The translations under genes were made by a program, and so were the position numbers. A stretch of 64,000 nucleotides of DNA from Ptiloglossa arizonensis (taxonomy: Eukaryota; Arthropoda; Insecta; Hymenoptera; Colletidae), in assembly GCF_051014685.1 (NCBI RefSeq), contig NC_135056.1, forward strand, positions 1,426,001 through 1,490,000, read 5' to 3'. Under the pieces are notes generated by a model that was not told where the DNA came from, made no database searches, and saw only the letters and a program-made list of their open reading frames with translations. Positions within the stretch are counted from its first letter, which is position 1, and every line of letters starts with the position of its first letter. Of the stretch, positions 55,720-64,000 are shown piece by piece.

Positions 55720-56090
55720 TGTCTTTATTAATCTCTTAATAGGGTCAATATTTAATTGTGAATTAATATCTGGAGTTTCATCGACGCAATATATTTGCAT
55801 AATCTGGTGCTCGAAACAATCAACATTTTCGATCTTATTGCTCGAAACGACATTTTCAATAGCGAATTTACAGCCTACCGACATTTTTATGGTAACAAAA
55901 CAGTATAAGACATGGTCTGATCTGGAACAGCGAAAAGTGTAATAAACATACCGTTAATCTTTACTTCGCTACTGAAAATACCGTCAATAATGAACGGAAA
56001 CTCGTTAACACCCGAATCAAGAATGGCCTCATATAAATAATGAAAAGCCTTAACGTGTATATTGATAATACTAAATTCAACAGGTACCAC
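55720..56090 (-). pseudogene. Gypsy-like protease fragment
   Basis: The minus ORF gives AILDSGVNEFPFIIDG (DSG in retropepsin position) and then VKINGMFITLFAVPDQTMSY and TVLLP. This resembles the end of an insect LTR-element protease (V-x-G...V-P-D-x-T-M-x-Y...LLGRDF). It is followed by an acidic linker. The first segment is shortened compared with a full protease. Moderate confidence. Confidence 0.45.
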
Positions 56091-56219
56091 GAATGGATTA
56101 TCGGGAGAATTGGGCTACAACAGATGAATGGACGACTGTGGTGTCAATAATCGGCAGGATTAAAGGTTACACAGTACGGTTAAACAATTTTTATAATTCT
56201 CCAGCTTTAGCTCGCTAGC

Positions 56220-56860
56220 TGAAACAGTGCAAAACAGATTGTGCAGGTACATTTAAAACAAATAGGAAAGGAATTTCGAAAAAATGCAGGAATGTAAATT
56301 GAAGAAAAGTGAAATAATTGACCAGTATGCAGATGCAATTAGAATCATCAAAAGGTGCGATAAAGAACCATTACCATTATATCTACATTTTATAATACAA
56401 ATTTAAGAATAGAAACAAAAAGAAGTAAGCCAATACAGAAACCAATTTATGTTCTGGATTACAATAAATATATGGGAGGAGTTGATCGCAAAGATCAACT
56501 TCTTCAATCATTTTTAGTCGAAAGAAAGAAAATGCTAAAATTGTATTTAAAATTATTTAGAAGATTACTGAATGCTGCAATACTGAACAACTTTATTATT
56601 TATTGCTATAACACAGAAAAAGCTATAAGCAAATTGCAATTAGGATTACGCTAATACAAAATATATTTACAAAATTTTCTAAAATAAATATGAATCAAGA
56701 ATCAACGAAGCATACTTAATTCGAAAAATTACACCGAAGGGGAAAAAATCATATCCACAGAGACGTTGTGTGGTTTGTACAAAAAAAGACTCCAAATACA
56801 GTTCTGAAAAGTGTAATATGGGACTGTGTATAAATGACTGCTTTGAAATTTATAACTGAT
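56220..56860 (+). pseudogene. piggyBac transposase C-terminal fragment (second family)
   Basis: KQCKTDCAGTFKTNRKGISK (~56222-56280) is the segment before the third catalytic site. VLDYNKYMGGVDRKDQLLQS (~56452-56513) has the intact third catalytic Asp, followed by KKMLKLYLKLFRRLLNAAIL and a Cys-rich end (RRCVVCTKKDS, CINDCF) at ~56765-56845. Interrupted by stops and a frameshift at 56655. Confidence 0.85.
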
Positions 56861-57189
56861 TAAAACAACTGTATGCTCGCACGCATTCATTTCCTTTCAT
56901 TCTAATCTTTAACCTTTCTCACTCCATGCATCTGGTCAGGTTCATTGAAAATTTCTCGGTCCAGCGCCATCTCAATTGCTCGTCTTTCGCACCTCAGTTT
57001 GAACACCCCACCGTTCAGTTCAAACGCTCTTCTTTCACGTCTTGGAAACTCTTCACTCCCTCGTCTATCCCAAACACTTAACATTTTCTCCGGACCACAC
57101 ACCAAACGACTCATTCCCACGCATTACCATATAAACAATCAGAAATACTATATCGCTAGTCACCTGACTAAGGCGATCGCTCCGAAGAT

Positions 57190-58160
57190 CACCTACTGTA
57201 CTAAATTACCATCAGATGAGGAAAATTCAGGACCACAAAAAATTGTTCGACAATCAGTATCCCAGACGAATAATAGTTGTCACTTTTGGAAAAGAGATTG
57301 CTTTGAAGACTCCGAAAGAGCCTGTGTGTACTCTCCTGTGACCTATTTTCGAAAACTATTTGACAGTAAAATTATAAGTGATATAGTTAATTGTACCAAT
57401 ACATATGCACTGCAGTGTGATTCAGCAAAACCACACAGGTGTTTCAGCGAACGAAATTGAACGATTCTTTGGTTGCTGTTTTTTTATGCCCATTTATGGG
57501 TTACCAAGATCTGAAATGTATTGGAAATCAGAGATAAGTATCTGCTGTTGCCAATACTATGAGTCGTACGCGATAGAAAGATATAAAATCCAAAATACAT
57601 TTTAGCAGGAATTTAAAGGCTAACAAACAATTTAAAGGTTATGGATAATTTACAAAAAATAAAACTTATTCTGGATGAATTTAAAAACTTCAATCGCATT
57701 CCAATGGCTGAACACCTTTGCGTTGATGAGCAAATAATATCCTTTAAAGGAAGACACAGGCTAAAGCAGTATATGCTTAAAAAACCTAAAAAATGGGCCT
57801 ACAAAGCTTTTTTATTGTGCTATTTATCTGAACTCATTTACTATCTTGAAATGTACACCGGCATTACCCGATATCGGAGGTAGTGGCAACGTAGTGTTAA
57901 GTTTATCAAAAATTATACCGTAATCGATTTCCATTTCGTAATCAACTGTTTCGTAAATTTTTTTGTGTAATAGGTTTTCAAACGTTTCTTTGGTAACTGA
58001 ATTAGAAAAATTGAAAATTCAGAGTGTTGCAAACAGAGTGCGATCAAACAGACTAAAAAACTGTAAGTTTTTGTCGAATAAAGTAATGGAGATTAAAGGT
58101 AAAAAAAAAGTTACGAAACACTATCTACATGTTTCGACAAGGTTACAAAAAAGTTAGTAA
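57190..58160 (+). pseudogene. piggyBac transposase N-terminal and central fragment
   Basis: SYSPVTYFRKLFD-type residues (~57330-57365, SPVTYFRKLFDSKIISDIV) and NEIERFFGCCFFMPIYGLPR mark the N-terminal domain. AEHLCVDEQIISFKGRHRLK (57708-57765) is the first catalytic Asp block. VTELEKLKIQSVANRVRSNR (~57990-58050) lies after the second block, whose DNWF is lost. It lies 3' of the C-terminal fragment, so the two pieces are in permuted order. Whether they belong to the same family is not certain. Confidence 0.8.
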
Positions 58161-58389
58161 ACAATATACACAATCGTTTACTTTTGTGACTTTAGCGAAA
58201 TCTACGTTTGTGAAAAACAATTCATAATTATTATGTATATTTCTCGATTTGTTTGAAACTGTACCTATATGATCTAGATAGTCATATCTACATACAGTGT
58301 TTATAATATTTTTATATCATGCTTATTATAATTTGAAAAGTATTTTATGGTAATTGTTTAAATACTTTCGTGAGACACTATAGGTTTCA

Positions 58390-58745
58390 GAAGGAGCAAG
58401 ATAAATTCGTGTGTTTACGCAAAAAATAAAGGTAACAACAAAATAGGTATCTTGTTATATATAGACAATACAATAATAGCGTCGACAGATCTTACCGAAA
58501 TAGTTAAAGTAAAAATGAAACTAAAAGCTAAGTTCAATGTAAATGACCTAGGGCCGATTTATCTAGGTAAGATTTTATTCGTAACGTGTTAGGAATAAAT
58601 ATCAGTAGAAATGGATTAACGGACAGTATTAAATTATCACGGAGGAAATATATCGACAAATTGCTAACTAAATTCAATATGAAGAACGTGAAGTCAGTGA
58701 CCATTCCGCTACAGTACAACGAGAGGCTGTCCAAGTACTATGAGA
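58390..58745 (+). pseudogene. Ty1/copia RT fragment (second family)
   Basis: GILLYIDNTIIASTDLTEIV (~58445-58505) is the LLYVDDLLLAS catalytic block with the second Asp changed to Asn. Then LKAKFNVNDLGPIYLG, and after a frameshift MLGINISRNG, LSRRKYIDKLLTKFNMKNVK and PLQYNERLSK follow. This family differs from the copia copy at 54.3-55.6 kb. It stops at ~58745, where jockey-like sequence begins. Confidence 0.85.
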
Positions 58746-58879
58746 GAGTTGACACTTATTTGCTGTAGCATGTTGGCGCGTGTGATAGTGCTGTGTAAAA
58801 TTTCTATTACAAATCCAATGAGTTTACGTTTCTCGAAATCCAATCCAGTTCGCTGGATCGTCGCCGAGACAAGATGCGA

Positions 58880-59640
58880 CAATAACAACAATAAGAAACA
58901 TAGACTAAATGAAGTCATAAACTCATCCATAAACATACGATCAACAGGTCCTGTTAACACCATAATTAGATTTATAATACTTGATTCCATCGAAGATTCT
59001 ATTGATATCCGATAAAAAAAACCGCTTCTCCACCAATATTCATTGACGATATTATTGACATTCAAATAATGACAAACTCCTTGAAGAAACTCATAAACAG
59101 AAACGAATATAAGCTAAAAATCAATAACAATCGCATAAAAATTCTTCCGACAAATCCCGATACGTATAGAAAACTAACTAAATACCTAAGAATGCTCAAC
59201 GCAAATTTCCACACATTCTAATTAAAACGAATGAGTATCTCATATTATTTTTCGTAATATTTACCACTCGGTAAATCAAAATGAACTAAAAACTGAATTT
59301 TCGGAACTTGGTCACGAATTAATTAAAATCAATAACATTAGACACAGTATTACAAAAAATCCTCTATCTCTATTTTATATTGATATAAAACAAAAAACTA
59401 ATAACAAGGAGGTATACAATATAACCAATTTAATAAATTGTATTATCAAAATCAAACCACCTTACAAAAAAGAGATCGTACAGTGCAAATGGTGCCAGAT
59501 ATGGACACATACAAAAGTATTGTAACCGCGTATATTACTGCGTCAAATGCGGTGAACCTCACCCGCTAAGAAAACCATCCCACAAGTTACAGAGAATGTC
59601 CAGTCTAGAAGGAACTACATAATAAAAGATTCCCGAAACT
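58880..59640 (+). pseudogene. Jockey-like non-LTR ORF1 (gag) with PRE_C2HC and zinc knuckles
   Basis: Plus frames: PPIFIDDIIDIQIM-like residues at ~59030-59070, YKLKINNNRIKILPTNPDTY (~59110-59170) then RKLTKYLRMLNANFHTF. Further on are RNIHHSVNQNELKTEFSELG (~59262-59310) and PYKKREIVQCKWCQIYGHIQ, and CNRVYYCVKCGEPH (~59460-59565). This is the order of the PRE_C2HC domain followed by CCHC knuckles in jockey-clade ORF1. Frame changes occur near 59030, 59220 and 59570. Decayed ORF1 tail continues to ~59830. No ORF2 is present. Confidence 0.8.
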
Positions 59641-60277
59641 TAAAATCATGAACACATTCAACCACCTACGAAATTCTCATGGCTATACCGCTTCATCAAC
59701 TTCATGCGCCCAGGCGGCCCATAAAAAACTAAACAATAAAATAATACATAATTCTACGTTATAAAATAGCACTCCCTATTCTCAACACACTGGTAACTAT
59801 TGCAGATTGGAAAAATTAATTGAAAAACATACGGAACAAATCAATAAGGGATCCTTGGACCCCTCTTATATTCAATGTATGCAACCGATTTACCTACTCC
59901 ATCGGAGGTAATCACTTGAACATTCGCGAATGATACGGCTCTATTATCATCTCATGAAGATCCGCGAATAGCATTTACATCTCTTCAACGACGTCTCGAC
60001 ATCTTGGAAGAATAGCTCCATAAATGGCGATTTCAGTCAAACGAAACTAAATCAACGCATATTACATTGTAGCGAACGTTTGTTGATATTTTCTATTAGT
60101 TAAACCTAGGCGTCGAGAGTATAATTTGATGCTAACCAGATGCGCGACAATCGCGCAGGGTTTGGCGTAATGACACAACGGGTGGTCATCCTGTGCATTT
60201 TCAGGGAAAGTTTTCCTCTCCTTGGAACGCACGGGAAACACTATGATGACCAAGTGCGACGAGCGCAGTGCCATATA
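59641..60277. other. Decayed jockey ORF1 tail and spacer
   Basis: The first 200 bases retain a Lys/Ile helical pattern like an ORF1 tail (KLIEKHTEQINKG near 59815-59855). The rest has nothing recognisable. Confidence 0.4.
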
Positions 60278-61506
60278 CACTCCCAGCAAAATGATAGCAC
60301 AAGCGCGCTATCTTTAATTTCTCGTGTTAGAATCACAGCGTGATTCACTACACGTTAGAATTCACTAGTGTAAAAACTCTGAGTTATATGCATAACGCAC
60401 CTTCTACGAATATGTAAACATAACATAGACAGACTTTACGTTGATGAATTTTTTTAATTAGGAGAGAATTTTTATTTGCGCTAAATTTTCCCATTCGGTT
60501 GTAATGCAAGTTTTTAATTCATTTATATTTGAAAATTATCGGCCTTCGGTATACACTGCTCGTGAGAGCATTGCCCAGTAATTCTCGATTTAATAATATT
60601 ATTAAAGTCGGGTGAATATACCGAACATTGAAATATTCTCCTTTAAAAAATATTCTTCAACAATTTTGGCAGTACGTACTGCAGCATTATCTTGTTGAAA
60701 TATGTGTGGTGTAACAGCAATGCGTTCTATATATGTATAAATTTGTTTTTTTATTATTTGAAGGTAACGGACGCTATTTATTGTACCTTGAACAAACTTA
60801 ATATCTGTTTTTCTTTTATATCCGACACCAGCCCGGACCATTACTCCACCTCCATGCATTTAGCGTCGGAATTTTTGTTAGTGGTTGTTTACGGATATCG
60901 CGATAATAATGTGTACACCCGTCTGGGCCATCAAGGTTAAATCTCTTCTTATCCGTAAAAATTACTCATCTCTAAGTCTTTTTCCAAAGTACATGTTCAT
61001 TTGCAAATACCAAACGTGCCTTCTTATGTCTTACATATAATGCTGCTTTTCTCATTATTCTACTTCGGTTTATAATGTTGCTAGTCTGAAATACACGATG
61101 AACATTCTATATACTTGTTTCCACTCCAGCTTTTTTAGCAATCTCCCTCAGAATAGCACAAGAATTGGAAGCAGCGCGTAGATATTATTGGTCGTGTATC
61201 GCGTTCAGATAATACTGCTGGTTTTCCTGTACTTTTCCTCTTTCCGTATGCCTTTGTATCTCTGAGCAAATTATATAACTTTTCTACTGCAACTAACTTC
61301 TTTTGCAATTCTTTTGCTATCATTTTGTCTGCGTCGAATTATGTCTTTCTCTCCTAAGAAATTTCATTCAAGTAAGGTCAGTCTATGTTATGTTTACATA
61401 TTCGTAGAAGGTACGTTATACATATAACTCAGAGTTTCCACACTAGCATAATCCTAACACGAGAAATTAAAGATAGCACGCTTGTGCTATCATTTTGTCT
61501 GGGAGT
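60278..61506 (-). mobile_element. Tc1/Tc3-like element with long TIRs
   Basis: The left end reads ACTCCCAGCAAAATGATAGC and the right end reads, in complement, ACTCCCAGACAAAATGATAG. The arms continue in parallel (GCTATCTTTAATTTCTCGTG, AACTCTGAGTTATATG, CTTCTACGAATATGTAAACA, TAACATAGAC) for ~130 bp, ending about 60440 and 61370. The left arm carries an extra ~14 bases between CGTGTTAGAAT and CACTAGTGT. TA precedes the left end. The 1.23-kb length fits a full Tc1/Tc3-like element. Confidence 0.88.
60450..61323 (-). pseudogene. Tc1/Tc3-like transposase, degenerate
   Basis: MIAKELQKKLVAVEKLYNLL (61323 on) and TGKPAVLSERDTRPI (the G.PxKLSERDxR HTH2 start), then GVMVRAGVGYKRKTDIKFVQ (60800-60855). 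IFQQDNAAVRTAKIVEEYFL (second catalytic Asp retained) and ENISMFGIFTRL come next; after a stop cluster IENYWAMLSRAVYTEG carries the catalytic Glu. It ends NELKTCITTEWENLAQIK. The first catalytic Asp lies in a decayed stretch near 60930-60960. Several stops, so nonfunctional. Confidence 0.85.
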
Positions 61507-62764
61507 TGGTAAGCCAATCCATTATTGTCAGCGAGGCCATGAACCTGGTCAAGGTAATTGACAACAGTTCGAGATAGAATGATCGCAGGAATCGACCTCG
61601 GACACAGTGAAACGGCGTGCGTTTCCCTTATTCTCCTGCCACCACAACACTACACGCGTTTTCTTCGAAGACACCCAAACAATGATTAGCGAAAAGCAGA
61701 TTTTTTCCGACCGTCAAAGTATTCAATTGACTAAAGCTTGCACCGCGTGATTACGAATCACCCAGACCTAACCCTCGTTTTTATTACTCGATAAGTAGTA
61801 GATATAAGTGTTATTGTTTAATAAACTTCTTATTTATGTGGAAACGAAAGTGATGACGGGAAGAACCAGCGACATTTGAGCACGTCGGAGAAGCGGCACG
61901 CGATAAAGCGATGTATGCAAATGTGTGTGCGTGTGCGTGTGCGTTTGCATGCGTAGACAAAAGATAGAAACAGAAGCGGGCGAGGAACACGTGGGAAAAG
62001 GCATTCTGTAACGAGAAGTTCATGAGTGCGTTTATCCAATTTCATATTCTTATTAACTACCTATCATTAAATCTTGCCTTAAACAATCGAGTGTCATTCT
62101 TTCCCGAAACTCTTTGATGAATCCCATTCTACATTCTACAACCCCAAAACATTCATCTTTCTTTTTTCTTGGCGTGGTATCCACAAATTACCCGAAAGAT
62201 GGGAAAAATGCCTAATTAGCAATGGAGCACACTTTCAATAAAGCTATTTTTATCATTCTTCAGAAAATAACGTGTTATTTTGGAAAAAAAAATCCGCATT
62301 CCATACTTGTACACCTAGTAAACAGTTTTAAAAAAATGTCCGAGACTGCAACGCGCACGCACGACGAATATTTTCTAACCAAAACATTTTGTACAATAAA
62401 CCGTAAAATCTAATAAATTCTTTTTTAAGGAAATTTTTTATATTTATCTAGGGAAGGTTTAGAATATTAGTGAAAAACAGTAAGGATAACGCGTGGTTTT
62501 TTGTTAACCTGTGATTTTTGGAAAAGTATTTCTCGCACAGTAACTAACATTTTTTTGTACGAACATCGGTTTAATGGAATCTCTAGTAGACGATAAAATT
62601 TATTTCATTAGTACGATGAAAAATTTGCCAAAGTCAATTTCTGAACCTGAAAGTAACTTCAAACCGTACATTATACTAGGTGACTAAAAAGTGACGAAGA
62701 GGTTAGAATATTTAATAACTTCTATTTAATTTTTTTCAATACTCTTTACAGAGTTTGTAAAGAA
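61507..62764. other. No recognised gene; GT-rich microsatellite
   Basis: A GTGTGC-type repeat lies at ~61923-61947. Overlapping ORFs on the minus strand at 61811-62045 are reading frames of that repeat. Nothing else recognised. Confidence 0.4.
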
Positions 62765-63440
62765 AACATGGGAGATTAATTATAGCAAAGTATACACCAG
62801 AATCACGAAAAGAAATGATAAAACTTTATTAGAAAACTCAGGAATCAATCATTCTTACGCAACGAGTGTGTCGGCGCCAGTACAACGTGAAACATGACCC
62901 AAGCAAATCAATGATTCAGGGTTCGATTGGCCGTTTCAACGAACAGAGAACAGTAAGCGAGACAAGCAAACAGATCTCGCTCTGCTAAGAACAAAGCCAC
63001 AGTTAAAGGAATACAGAAGATGCAAGCACATCAATTTCAAGACGATCTAAACTGATTGGAGTTTCCCTAACGTTACTAACATATTTTGAGAACATTGAAA
63101 CTCTTTCTGTGTAAAATTCAGTTGGTACAACAACTGAAGTCGCCAGATTACGGAAAAGACTGATGAAGGAGTAAGAATCCAAGAGTTAGAAAGAGCGGAT
63201 TCCAAATTTATTTATAATCCACTGTCAGATAAAGCACATTTTTACTCAAACGGTATCATTAACAAACAAAACTGTAGGTTTTGAGGAAAAGAGAATCTTA
63301 GGGCAATTCAACAAAGGAAAATGCATCCCTGTGTGTGTACAGTTTAGTACCGGGTAATATTGGAAGAAGTTATCGGGCCTTACTTTTTTGAAGACTCACT
63401 TTTTTCAAAGTTACCAAAAGGTGTAATGAAAAACGTCTTA
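62765..63440 (+). pseudogene. Tc1/mariner-superfamily transposase with DUF4817-type HTH, degenerate
   Basis: From ~62795: YTPESRKEMIKLY then SGNQSFLRNECV-like residues, matching the Y..E.V.MI.LYGE...N...A.R.Y HTH common in insect transposases. Next KIQLVQQLKSPDYGKR (~63112-63160; family KIQLVQEL...D) and FYSNGIINKQNCRFWGKEN-type residues in mixed frames (~63238-63300; family HF.LNG.VNKQNCRYW...N), followed by IGPYFFEDSLF (~63378-63405). Several frame changes. TIRs not found. Confidence 0.7.
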
Positions 63441-64000
63441 AAAAGGGCATGCTTCTACGAAGCCAAAAATGGAGGCCATCTAAAAGTCTCAACATTTCAC
63501 ACATAGTATAAATTTATTTCCCAAATATATTGTATATGATGCCGTTGTATTGTAAACTGAAAGTAGAAAATAACGAAATTATTAAACATTTATATGCACA
63601 CACATCATTACCGTTATTGAATCTACAGGAAGAATGATTCGTCGCCAAAATCAATCACCTTCAACTGTATTTCAAAAACGTGCAAAATATTATATTTGCA
63701 TGAGAAATGCCAATAAATATAGTTCAAAATGTATAAAATGACTGAGGCATACATATAATCGCATCGGTATTTATTATGTTGACGGCTGCAAATTTCAAAA
63801 ATGCATTATGCTTTGCTATGTTGACGTTCTTGCATGTCTTAAGAAACTTTTGTTTTCTATTTACACTAACAAGGGGAGCTTACGGTAGTGGAAATCGCTT
63901 TTCAAACGGTAGTAAATGCAAATTATAATAGGTGTACAACTTTGCTTCCGCTGTTTTTTTTCCCGAAATTCGAGGCTTTATTGTAAAAAAAACTGGTTAT
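63441..64000. other. AT-rich end of window, no recognised gene
   Basis: No ORF above background and no repeat recognised. Confidence 0.4.

Noticed and set aside
61811..62045. Two overlapping minus ORFs with Thr/His/Ala repeats
   Set aside because: They are reading frames of a GT/CA microsatellite.
1..64000. Telomeric TTAGG arrays, CRISPR arrays, bacterial operons
   Set aside because: No TTAGG arrays, no regularly spaced repeats with unique spacers, and no prokaryotic gene organisation. All tandem arrays are simple microsatellites or the piggyBac subterminal repeat.

Overview
The window looks like AT-rich insect nuclear DNA, most likely hymenopteran (ant or bee). This rests on spliced eukaryotic gene structure and a transposon mix of R1-like and jockey-like non-LTR elements, Ty3/gypsy, Ty1/copia and probable BEL/Pao elements, mariner, Tc1, piggyBac, PIF/Harbinger and Mutator-domain/Kolobok-like DNA transposons. 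The clade call is an inference, and no species can be named from the sequence. I see no CRISPR array, operon, rRNA or convincing tRNA.

There is one clear host gene. On the minus strand, 29550 to 24031 encodes the C-terminal ~1,800 residues of the U5 snRNP helicase SNRNP200/Brr2 in two exons separated by a 91-bp intron. The exons for its first ~330-370 residues were not found. They lie either beyond the window or behind a long intron full of transposons.

Layout. 0.9-1.6 kb: PIF/Harbinger remnant (-). 3.4-6.3 kb: GC-rich R1-like fragments, an ORF2 on + and an ORF1 on -. 6.5-15.7 kb: at least three decayed Ty3/gypsy copies on -, interrupted by a Ty1/copia integrase fragment and a TTAA-bounded element with a Kolobok-like transposase tail. 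16.3-18.6 kb: copia gag (+), a second R1-like 3' end (+), a BEL/Pao-like gag piece (-). 19.1-21.3 kb: an unclassified element with ~330-bp inverted arms. 22.1-24.0 kb: Tc1 piece and a 466-bp mariner derivative just downstream of SNRNP200. 29.9-36.4 kb: a composite Tc1, a 1.26-kb element with 149-bp inverted arms, and a Mutator-domain transposase split by two mariners. 39-46.3 kb: R1-like and piggyBac pieces, three Tc1 copies, one of them split by a nested long-TIR element. 46.9-48 kb: another gypsy (+). 51.5-51.95 kb: a solo LTR. 52.1-54.3 kb: a complete piggyBac with an uninterrupted 519-codon transposase ORF. 54.3-59.8 kb: copia, gypsy, piggyBac and jockey fragments. 60.3-61.5 kb: Tc1/Tc3-like element with long TIRs. 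62.8-63.4 kb: a final Tc1/mariner-like remnant.

Apart from the single-copy splicing gene, the window is a nested transposon graveyard. The most useful observations are these: the intact piggyBac ORF has lost the third catalytic aspartate; the 19.1-21.3 kb inverted-repeat element has a GC-rich core I cannot classify; a mariner derivative sits in the probable 3' UTR of SNRNP200; and insertion order can be read from several nests. I did not find a convincing new multi-gene system.
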